The notes under the pieces were generated by a model. The model was given only the letters and a program-made list of their open reading frames with translations. It was not told the origin of the DNA and ran no database searches. The translations under genes were made by a program, and so were the position numbers. Below, piece by piece: positions 1-7,080 of a stretch of 8,097 nt of DNA. The first letter of the stretch is position 1. The number at the start of each line of letters is the position of its first letter. Source of the DNA: DATKEU01 sp035544495 (GTDB lineage Bacteria > Myxococcota_A > Polyangia > Fen-1088); contig DATKEU010000521.1 of assembly GCA_035544495.1 (NCBI GenBank), positions 1-8,097 on the forward strand. Reading direction: 5' to 3'.

Positions 1-1
1 G

Positions 2-1276
2 GCCCACCCGACGGTGCCGGCAGCGTTGTGCATCCAGAACCCCGTCACCGACAAGACGACGATGAACTTCACGCTTGATTTGGTCGGCGGCAACCTGGGC
101 ACCGGAACCGCTCCGCTGCCGATGCTGGACCATGTTCTTTACTCGGCGCCCACGGACCCGACCGGCATCGTCAAGTTCGAGGTCGACTTCTCCCCGGCCG
201 GGGAAGCGACGATCTGGTCGGCGCGCGCCGTTGCGAGCGGGCCGCAGATCGTGAACTGGCAGCTGCTGGACGATCCCGGCTCGCGCATGAAGATCGTCGA
301 CAACGTCGCCCACTGGCAGGTCTCGCGCGACGGCACCAGCTGGTACTGGCTGCAGGGCTTCAATTACTCCACGACCGGCGCCGATTCGGGGACGCTGCAA
401 AGCGCGCCCTATCCCGCTGGAACGCCCGTCACGACCATCGCCGCCAACATCGGCGAGTACACGCAGGTCGGCGCCAAGAGCATGGTGGTGCGCGCCGGCC
501 TGAACCAGAGCGCGGGCGATCTCAAGCTGATCGGCGACATCGGCGACGTCGCCGGCACGACGAAGACGCTGGACACCGGCGTGGTGCGCATCTGGGATCT
601 ATCGGCCGACGGGACCACCGCGCTCTATTCCAAGACCAACACGGGCCAGCTGTTCGACATGTATCTCGCCAGCCTGAGCAAGCCCATGCCGTGCGCGCTC
701 AGCAGCACGCCGCTGGCGCTCGGTTTCGGGCACCTGGCGGTGAACACGCTGACCGCGGCCTGGGTCAAGGTGCTGGGGCAGACCGACCAGGGCGCCTTCT
801 ACACGACGTTCGACCAGTGCACGACCCGTCAGTTCGCCACCAACATCGCCACTTTCTCGGCGGTGGGCGACCAGGGTTACGTCTACGAGGACGAAAGCTC
901 GGCCACCGCCGCCGAGGCCACGCTGCGGTTCAACCAGGTCGTGGCCGGCATGCTGAAGACCAAGGGCACCGTGGTGCAGACACAGGCCTATCCGACGGCG
1001 GCGGTGCTGTGGCCGGCGCACGCGGCGGTTGTCTTTTCCGTCGCCACGAACGGCAGCACGGACGGGCTCTACGTCAACGCCACGCTGCCGTTCACCGGGC
1101 TGACGCCGCCGCCGGGATTCATTCCGGCGCCGACCGACGGCGGTGCCTCGGAAGGCGGTGCCGCGGTGGAAGCCGGACCGGATCTGCCGCCGGCGATCGA
1201 TGCCGGCACGCCGGAGACACCCGCCGACGACAGCGGCGCGGGCGACGCCGGCGCGGGCGACGACGGCGGCGGCTGA
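2..1276 (+). CDS. Probable secreted TolB/WD40-like beta-propeller protein, 5' partial
   Basis: The reading frame is open to the left edge, so the true start is probably outside the window. A GTG at 14 is the first possible start inside it, but what follows is not a signal peptide. Numbering from that GTG, 420 residues are visible. Several segments repeat a blade-like pattern of beta strand, Asp-Gly turn and beta strand: around residues 99-115 (WQVSRDGTSWYWL), 192-219 (WDLSADGTTALYSKT, then DMYLASL), 249-268 and 329-355. The second resembles the 'SPDG...DLYL' blades of TolB/WD40-like repeats. From about residue 374 to the end the protein is low complexity, rich in Gly, Ala, Asp and Pro. Such Asp-Ala-Gly-Gly stretches are common in myxobacterial surface proteins, though usually near the N-terminus. 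No C-terminal transmembrane anchor is seen. The function is unknown; a ligand- or protein-binding role outside the cytoplasm is inferred only from the fold pattern. Confidence 0.7.
   Translation, partial: AHPTVPAALCIQNPVTDKTTMNFTLDLVGGNLGTGTAPLPMLDHVLYSAPTDPTGIVKFEVDFSPAGEATIWSARAVASGPQIVNWQLLDDPGSRMKIVDNVAHWQVSRDGTSWYWLQGFNYSTTGADSGTLQSAPYPAGTPVTTIAANIGEYTQVGAKSMVVRAGLNQSAGDLKLIGDIGDVAGTTKTLDTGVVRIWDLSADGTTALYSKTNTGQLFDMYLASLSKPMPCALSSTPLALGFGHLAVNTLTAAWVKVLGQTDQGAFYTTFDQCTTRQFATNIATFSAVGDQGYVYEDESSATAAEATLRFNQVVAGMLKTKGTVVQTQAYPTAAVLWPAHAAVVFSVATNGSTDGLYVNATLPFTGLTPPPGFIPAPTDGGASEGGAAVEAGPDLPPAIDAGTPETPADDSGAGDAGAGDDGGG
1234..1262 (+). repeat. Two copies of a 14-bp direct repeat in the low-complexity tail
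   Basis: The unit CGGCGCGGGCGACG occurs at 1234-1247 and again at 1249-1262, a period of 15 bp (five codons). It encodes the Gly-Ala-Gly-Asp repeats near the C-terminus of the upstream gene. The in-frame period suggests simple repeat expansion within a disordered tail; no mobile-element role is suggested. Confidence 0.75.
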
Positions 1277-1347
1277 CCGCCACCCGATAGCGCGCCGCTT
1301 CTCGAGCTGTCACGAACTTTCGCCGATGACATGTCTCGGATAGCATC

Positions 1348-2328
1348 ATGCCGGTGTCTGGTCGGTCCGTGTCGCTGCTGGCGCTCGCCGCCGCGGTCCT
1401 CTACCCAACCCGGGGCGGGGGCAGCGACGCCGTCCATGCCCTGGGGCCGCGCGGGCTGGTCAGCAAGAGATCGGCGGCCCGGCTGACGGCGAGCGCGGGG
1501 TTCGATCGGTCAGCGCCCGAACCGGGGCCGTCCGTCGAGCTTCCGTTGCTGTCGCCCGGACACGGAGCGAGGACCCACTTCGGGGCCGATCGCACGCGGC
1601 GCGAGCTGTTGCTGTCGTTCGACGACGGGCCGGACTTGAAGGGGACGCCGCTGATCCTCGAGGAGCTGGACCGGCGCGGGCTGAAGGCGATCTTCTTCGT
1701 CACCGGCTGGCGCTTCGCCGGCCAGCGGCCCGAGGACATCGCCCGGCGCGATCTGCTGCGCAAGATCGCCACCCACGGCCACCTGGTGGCCAACCACACC
1801 TTCAGCCACCACAACCTCTGCGACAACCCGGACGAGACCGCCAGCCAGATCGACGACAACTCGGAGATCATCACCCAGGTGACGGGCGTGCGGCCGCTGT
1901 TGTTTCGCGCGCCGTACGGTGCCTTCTGCCGCAGCCTGGACGCCGCGCTGGCGGCGCGCGAGCTGACCGACATCGGCTGGAACCTGGACCCGCAAGATTG
2001 GAAGAACAACACGCCGGAGCGGATCTTCCGCTATCTGACCACGAAGCTTTCGCGCCTGGAGGGGCGCGGGATCCTGCTGATGCACGACACGCACGCCGCC
2101 TCCGTGCGCGCGCTGCCGCAGCTTCTGGACTGGGTGGCGCGCGAGAACGCGCGCGCCGGGCGCGAGGGACGCGCGCCCATCGACATCATCGACTACCGCG
2201 CCGTGCTGCCGCCGCGGCCCCTGGCGCAGAGCGGCCTGGAGCTGGTCGTCGGGCGCCTGCTGGCCGACCTGCGGCCGACGGTGCAGCGGCTGCTGCCCGG
2301 GGCGGGGGCGGGGCCAGCGCTGCCCTGA
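1348..2328 (+). CDS. Secreted polysaccharide deacetylase (NodB homology domain, CE4)
   Basis: This 326-residue protein carries the five motifs of carbohydrate esterase family 4, metal-dependent enzymes that remove N- or O-acetyl groups from chitin-like or peptidoglycan sugars. Motif 1 is FDDGP at 91-95 (D92 the likely base, D93 a metal ligand). Motif 2 is NHTFSHH at 149-155 (H150 and H154 the metal ligands). Motif 3 is RAPYG at 187-191. Motif 4 is around GWNLDPQDW at 210-218. Motif 5 is MHDTH at 245-249 (H246 the likely catalytic acid). All key residues are present, so it should be active. Residues 1-30 form a probable signal peptide without a lipobox Cys, followed by a Pro/Ser/Arg-rich linker to about residue 80. 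The only two cysteines, C158 and C194, follow motifs 2 and 3. No good ribosome binding site precedes ATG 1348; GTG 1354 is an alternative start. The next gene begins 11 bp downstream. The substrate cannot be read from the sequence. Confidence 0.9.
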   Translation: MPVSGRSVSLLALAAAVLYPTRGGGSDAVHALGPRGLVSKRSAARLTASAGFDRSAPEPGPSVELPLLSPGHGARTHFGADRTRRELLLSFDDGPDLKGTPLILEELDRRGLKAIFFVTGWRFAGQRPEDIARRDLLRKIATHGHLVANHTFSHHNLCDNPDETASQIDDNSEIITQVTGVRPLLFRAPYGAFCRSLDAALAARELTDIGWNLDPQDWKNNTPERIFRYLTTKLSRLEGRGILLMHDTHAASVRALPQLLDWVARENARAGREGRAPIDIIDYRAVLPPRPLAQSGLELVVGRLLADLRPTVQRLLPGAGAGPALP

Positions 2329-2339
2329 ACGGGCGACCG

Positions 2340-3389
2340 ATGTTCGTCCTGCGCGATGTCACGGCCGGCGATCTCGATGCCCTGCTGGCGGCGGCGTCAT
2401 ACCTCGACACCGTCAACCTGCCCGAGGATCGCGCCTATCTGTCGGCGCTGATCGCGACGTCGCAGCGGTCGTTCGCCGGCGAGATCGACGTCGCCGACCG
2501 CAAGCTGGTCTTCGTCCTGGAGGACGAGCAGGCGGAGACCTCGGGCGGAACCCCGGTGGTCGGCGTGTCGATGATCTTCGCCCAGCACGGCAGCCGGCGC
2601 GCGCCGCACATCTTCTTCGACGTCATCCACGAGGAGCGATACAGCGAGACGCTGGACCGTCACTTTTTCCATCAGGTGCTGCGCATCGGATACAACTACA
2701 AAGGCCTGACCGAGATCGGCGGCCTGGTGCTGCTGCCGGCGTACCGGCGGCACAAGGATCAGCTGGGGCGCCTTCTGTCGTACGTGCGCTTCATGTACAT
2801 CGCCATGCACCGGCGCGTCTTCTGCGACGAGGTGGTGTCCGAGCTGATGCCGCCCCTGGAAGCGAACGGGACCAGCCTGCTCTGGGAGTCGCTGGGCCGG
2901 CGGTTCACCGGCCTTTCGTACCAGGAGGCCGATCGCCTGTCGCAGACCAACAAGGAGTTCATCCGCGCGCTGTTCCCGCAGGATCCGCTGTACGCCACGC
3001 TGCTGCCGGCGCACGTGCAGGAGCTGATCGGCCGGGTCGGGCCCGAGACCAAGGGCGTCGAGCGGATGCTGAGCGAGGTCGGCTTCGCGTACGCGCACCG
3101 CATCGATCCCTTCGACGGCGGGCCGCACTTTCACGCCCGCACCGACGACATCACGCTGGTGGCGGCCACGCGCCGGCTGCGCCTGTCGCCCGACGAACAG
3201 TCTATTGAATCCGATGCGCCGCTGGTGCGTTGCCTGGTGGCGCGCGAGGGGCCGGGGGAGCCGCGGTTCCTGGCGGTCAAGACCGCGACGCCGCCGCCGG
3301 CGAACGATGGTACCCTGGCCCTGCCCGCCGACGCCCGGCGCGCGCTGCGCCTCGTTCCGGGCGACGAGCTGGCGTTTCTGCCGTTCTAA
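2340..3389 (+). CDS. Arginine N-succinyltransferase-family (AstA-like) GNAT acyltransferase, catalytic His replaced
   Basis: The 349-residue product aligns along its length with AstA/AruG enzymes, which transfer succinyl from succinyl-CoA to arginine in the AST catabolic pathway. Shared landmarks are VFVLED (57-62), EIGGLVLLPAYRR (125-137, the E. coli ELCTLFLDPDWRK region), LGRLLSYVRFMYIA (142-155), LLWESLGRRF (180-189), NKEFIRALFP (204-213), the LIGRVGPET segment (229-237) and IDPFDGGP (255-262). The residue matching E. coli AstA His229, annotated as the catalytic proton donor, is Gly234 here. No other ast/aru genes lie nearby; the upstream neighbour is a polysaccharide deacetylase ending 11 bp before this ATG and the downstream one is a response regulator. 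There is no signal peptide, so it should be cytoplasmic. ATG 2340 is chosen because homology begins there; the frame stays open upstream to 1998 inside the deacetylase gene without similarity. Family assignment is firm, but the arginine substrate is doubtful. Confidence 0.85.
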   Translation: MFVLRDVTAGDLDALLAAASYLDTVNLPEDRAYLSALIATSQRSFAGEIDVADRKLVFVLEDEQAETSGGTPVVGVSMIFAQHGSRRAPHIFFDVIHEERYSETLDRHFFHQVLRIGYNYKGLTEIGGLVLLPAYRRHKDQLGRLLSYVRFMYIAMHRRVFCDEVVSELMPPLEANGTSLLWESLGRRFTGLSYQEADRLSQTNKEFIRALFPQDPLYATLLPAHVQELIGRVGPETKGVERMLSEVGFAYAHRIDPFDGGPHFHARTDDITLVAATRRLRLSPDEQSIESDAPLVRCLVAREGPGEPRFLAVKTATPPPANDGTLALPADARRALRLVPGDELAFLPF

Positions 3390-3425
3390 TTGCCGCGCCG
3401 GCCGCCAGCGCTCCAGGTTGCCCGC

Positions 3426-4853
<1,428 letters not shown>

Positions 4854-4895
4854 CGCGGCGATGAAGCACGACGAATCGATGCGGGCGGCGGCGCG

Positions 4896-5255
4896 ATGAT
4901 GGTGCGGCTGGCGGCCTTCTTCGGCCTGACGGGCGTGGTGCTGGGCGCGTTCGGCGCGCACGGCCTGCGCGAACGCCTGGGCCCCGGCATGCTGGAGGTC
5001 TATCGCACGGCCGTGCTCTACCAGCTGGTTCACGCCCTGGCGCTGCTGGCGGTGGCGTTCGGCGCCGCCCGGCTGCGCTTTCCGCGGGTGATCGCAGCGC
5101 TGTTCGCGGTGGGGATCGTGATCTTCTCTGGCAGCCTCTACGTGCTGGCGCTGACCGGCGCGCACCGCCTGGGCGCCGTCACGCCCCTGGGTGGCGCGGC
5201 GTTCATCGCCGGGTGGGCGTTCCTGCTCATCTGTGGCGCGCGCAAGGTCACCTGA
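4896..5255 (+). CDS. DUF423 (YgdD/TMEM256-type) small inner-membrane protein
   Basis: This 119-residue protein is almost wholly hydrophobic, with four predicted membrane helices at about 4-22, 38-57, 64-87 and 95-114. Family signatures are visible: GAFGAHGL at 17-24, YQLVHALALLA at 42-52, FSGSLYVLALTG at 77-88 and GAVTPLGGAAFIAGWA at 93-108. The length matches the usual size of about 120 residues. DUF423 proteins are widespread in bacteria, including E. coli YgdD, and have no established biochemical role. ATG 4896 is followed at once by a second ATG at 4899, and neither has a clear ribosome binding site. The gene starts 42 bp after the response regulator on the same strand, so co-transcription is likely. 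Its last 8 bp overlap the end of the convergent minus-strand gene. Confidence 0.92.
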   Translation: MMVRLAAFFGLTGVVLGAFGAHGLRERLGPGMLEVYRTAVLYQLVHALALLAVAFGAARLRFPRVIAALFAVGIVIFSGSLYVLALTGAHRLGAVTPLGGAAFIAGWAFLLICGARKVT

Positions 5256-6504
5256 GGACGACCCACAGCACGCCGACGGTCACCACCACCAGGCCGGCGG
5301 CCAGTCCCACGCCGGTGAGCAGCTTGCGCTGATCGTAGTGGGCGAGCGACTGATCGAGCGCGGCGATGGCGGTGCTGCGCTCGCCGATGGTCTCCTTCAG
5401 GCGATCGATGCGCTGGTACAGAGGGCGCAGCGGCGCCTGCTCGCGCAGATCGACGCGCGCCTGCGCGGCCGCGCGCCCCAGCTGCTCGGTCAGCTCGCCG
5501 ATCTCGCGCTCGGCTTCGGATTGCTCGCGCGTGTGGCCGGCGATCCCGGCGCCCATCGATCCGGCCGCGGCCCGGCGCGCGGTGACCGCCGCCTCCAGCT
5601 TGTTGCGCGCCTCGGCGGTCACCGCGCGCAGCGACGCCGATCGCTCGCGCAGGCCGACCAGCTCGCGCTCGAGGCGCGCCGCCTGCGCCTGCAGCGCGCC
5701 GAGCTCGCTCGACAGCGCGGCCGCTTCGTGGCGCAGGTGCGCGGCGCGCGCGGCTCCGTCGGGCTGGGCGGCGGCCACCTGGGCGTCGCGCTCGTGGGTG
5801 GCCAGGCTCTCGCGCACGCGCGCGGTGCGCGCCGCGACGTCCTGGCTCTGCGCCGTCACCGGGCGCAAGAGCTCGTCCGCCTCCGCGCGCGCGGCATCGC
5901 AGGTGCGCCACGCCGCCTCCAGCGCCGATTCCTGCGCGCCGAGGCGCCCGTCCTCCGCCGCTTGCATGTTCTCCGACGCCGCGATGTCCGCCAGCGCCGA
6001 CTCGCGCCGCGCCTCGGCCCGGCCGATCGCTTCCAGCAGCCCCGTCAGATCGGGCGCGCCGATCCCCTCGCGCAGGATCGCCGTCCCCAAATCCTTGAAC
6101 GCGCCCGCCAGCAGACGCTGTGAGCCGTCGCGCTCGGTGACCAGGCGCCGGCGCCGCTCGCCGGCGTCCAGCTTGCCGCGCAGATAGACGTAGATGTACG
6201 CGATCGAGCCGGCGATCCACGACAGCGTCGCCCACAACCCGCGCGCCACGCGTTCGGCCCGCCCCGGACGCGACACCCGCGCCGTGCTGATCTTCGCCTG
6301 CGGCCCCGGCGACAGCGACATCATGGTCGGCGAGGTGGCCGCCGACGCCCCCAGCGCCGGCACCGCCATCGTGGATTCGACCGTGCCCGGCGGGCGCGGC
6401 GTCGACAATCTCGCCGACGTCACGGCGCCCAGGCGCTTGCCACACTGGGAACAGTAGCCAAGATGATCGGCATTCTGATGTCCGCAATGCCGACACGAAC
6501 GCAT
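5248..6504 (-). CDS. Zinc-ribbon / membrane-anchored coiled-coil protein, function unknown
   Basis: The 418-residue product starts with a compact zinc ribbon: C4-x2-C7 and C18-x2-C21, the CxxCGH...CSQCGK pattern common at the N-terminus of bacterial membrane proteins. A Ser/Thr/Pro/Ala-rich linker covers about 25-85. A first hydrophobic helix lies at about 88-108 (GLWATLSWIAGSIAYIYVYL). A long Ala/Glu/Arg-rich, heptad-like coiled coil runs from about 112 to 394, with a Gly-rich break near 314-323. A second helix at about 395-417 ends almost at the C-terminus. It is the only gene on the minus strand here. ATG 6504 is preferred because the zinc ribbon begins at residue 4. There is no Shine-Dalgarno, but a TANNNT-type -10 sequence lies 9 nt before the ATG. 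I do not recognise a characterised homologue. A scaffold or envelope-spanning spacer is possible, but this is inference. The 452-codon frame overlapping this gene on the same strand is low-complexity shadow. Confidence 0.8.
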   Translation of the reverse strand: MRSCRHCGHQNADHLGYCSQCGKRLGAVTSARLSTPRPPGTVESTMAVPALGASAATSPTMMSLSPGPQAKISTARVSRPGRAERVARGLWATLSWIAGSIAYIYVYLRGKLDAGERRRRLVTERDGSQRLLAGAFKDLGTAILREGIGAPDLTGLLEAIGRAEARRESALADIAASENMQAAEDGRLGAQESALEAAWRTCDAARAEADELLRPVTAQSQDVAARTARVRESLATHERDAQVAAAQPDGAARAAHLRHEAAALSSELGALQAQAARLERELVGLRERSASLRAVTAEARNKLEAAVTARRAAAGSMGAGIAGHTREQSEAEREIGELTEQLGRAAAQARVDLREQAPLRPLYQRIDRLKETIGERSTAIAALDQSLAHYDQRKLLTGVGLAAGLVVVTVGVLWVVLR

Positions 6505-6578
6505 GAGGTGGGTAGTTTACCCCGCGACCGGGAGCATCACCGGTTTTCAGCGCCGGCTATCCATGGTACCGATTTGGT
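6505..6578. promoter_or_regulatory. Divergent intergenic spacer with candidate minus-strand -10 element and small palindrome
   Basis: This 74-bp spacer separates the divergent starts at 6504 (minus) and 6579 (plus), so it should hold both promoters. On the minus strand TAAACT (plus bases 6514-6519) matches the -10 consensus at four of six positions and lies 9 nt before the ATG, which would give a nearly leaderless transcript. No convincing -35 is seen. The element sits inside the palindrome GGTA-GTT-TACC (6511-6521), a possible operator. No clear plus-strand promoter or ribosome binding site is visible before 6579. The promoter role is inferred from position and short matches only. Confidence 0.3.
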
Positions 6579-7064
6579 ATGAACGCCGCCGCCAAGACGA
6601 GCTGCCAGGTGATCGAGAAGGCGCTCGGAAAGAGTCCCGCGTACAAGAAGGTCGACGACGGATTGTACGTGGTCAAGCAGGGGACCTGCCTGGTGATGAT
6701 CAACGTTCTCGCCTGGCCGCCCGATCGCGCCGTCGTCCGCTTGGTCGCCCAGATGGTCAAAGGGGTGACGATGGAGGTGCCGCTGGCGCTGCAGCTCTTG
6801 GAGATGAACGCCCTCCTGCGCTTCGGCGCCTTCGCGTACGTCCCGGTCGGGGACGTGATCATTTTTTCGCACACGCTGCTCGGGGGAAAGACCCTGGACC
6901 CGACGGAGCTGACCACCACCGTCTCGGACGTCGCCATCATCGCCGACGAGTACGACGACCGCATCGCCAATCGTTACGGCGGACAGACGATGCAGGATCT
7001 CCTGGAGGAGAGCGTGATCGAGCACTTCCGCACGGCGCACGCGCGCGATCACTTCAAGCAGTGA
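6579..7064 (+). CDS. Small YbjN / type III secretion chaperone-fold-like protein
   Basis: This 161-residue soluble protein has no signal peptide or membrane helix. The order of elements resembles the YbjN / CesT-like chaperone fold: an N-terminal helix (about 5-17), strands around 28-44 (LYVVKQGTCLVMIN) including an Ala-Trp-Pro-Pro turn at 45-48, a helix pair around 50-80 containing LQLLEMNALLRFGAF (71-85), strands at 86-97 (AYVPVGDVIIFS), the segment LLGGKTLDPTEL (100-111), and a long acidic helix with IADEYDDRIANRYGG (121-135). The last two segments are typical of bacterial YbjN-domain proteins, which bind partner proteins or peptides. No type III secretion genes are visible. It ends 16 bp before cystathionine beta-synthase, suggesting an operon. 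ATG 6579 has no evident Shine-Dalgarno. The family assignment comes from remembered pattern and is moderate; the partner is unknown. Confidence 0.7.
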   Translation: MNAAAKTSCQVIEKALGKSPAYKKVDDGLYVVKQGTCLVMINVLAWPPDRAVVRLVAQMVKGVTMEVPLALQLLEMNALLRFGAFAYVPVGDVIIFSHTLLGGKTLDPTELTTTVSDVAIIADEYDDRIANRYGGQTMQDLLEESVIEHFRTAHARDHFKQ

Positions 7065-7080
7065 GGACGGCGCCCGCGCG

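Noticed and set aside
1268..1281. GGCGG-CTGA-CCGCC hairpin at the stop of the first gene as a terminator
   Set aside because: The stem is only 5 bp, has no T tract after it, and such short GC stems are frequent by chance here.
1318..1346. TTTCGC-17-TAGCAT as a sigma-70 promoter for the deacetylase
   Set aside because: The -35 match is poor and the -10 lies 1 nt before ATG 1348; it only makes sense for a leaderless start at GTG 1354, reported as a weak finding.
1998..2339. In-frame N-terminal extension of the GNAT gene into the deacetylase gene
   Set aside because: The extension is Ala/Arg low complexity, overlaps the conserved deacetylase motif 5, and AstA homology begins exactly at ATG 2340.
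3390..3425. TTG at 3390 as start of the response regulator
   Set aside because: It would add 12 unconserved residues; receiver domains normally begin within a few residues of the first strand, as from ATG 3426.
5138..6496. A 452-codon minus-strand frame overlapping the zinc-ribbon gene in another frame
   Set aside because: Arg/Gly/Ala-rich low complexity without motifs; the overlapping frame has a zinc ribbon, membrane helices and heptads.
6579..7064. Evidence for a type III secretion locus from the chaperone-like protein
   Set aside because: No secretion apparatus or effector gene is nearby, and YbjN-fold proteins occur widely outside such systems.
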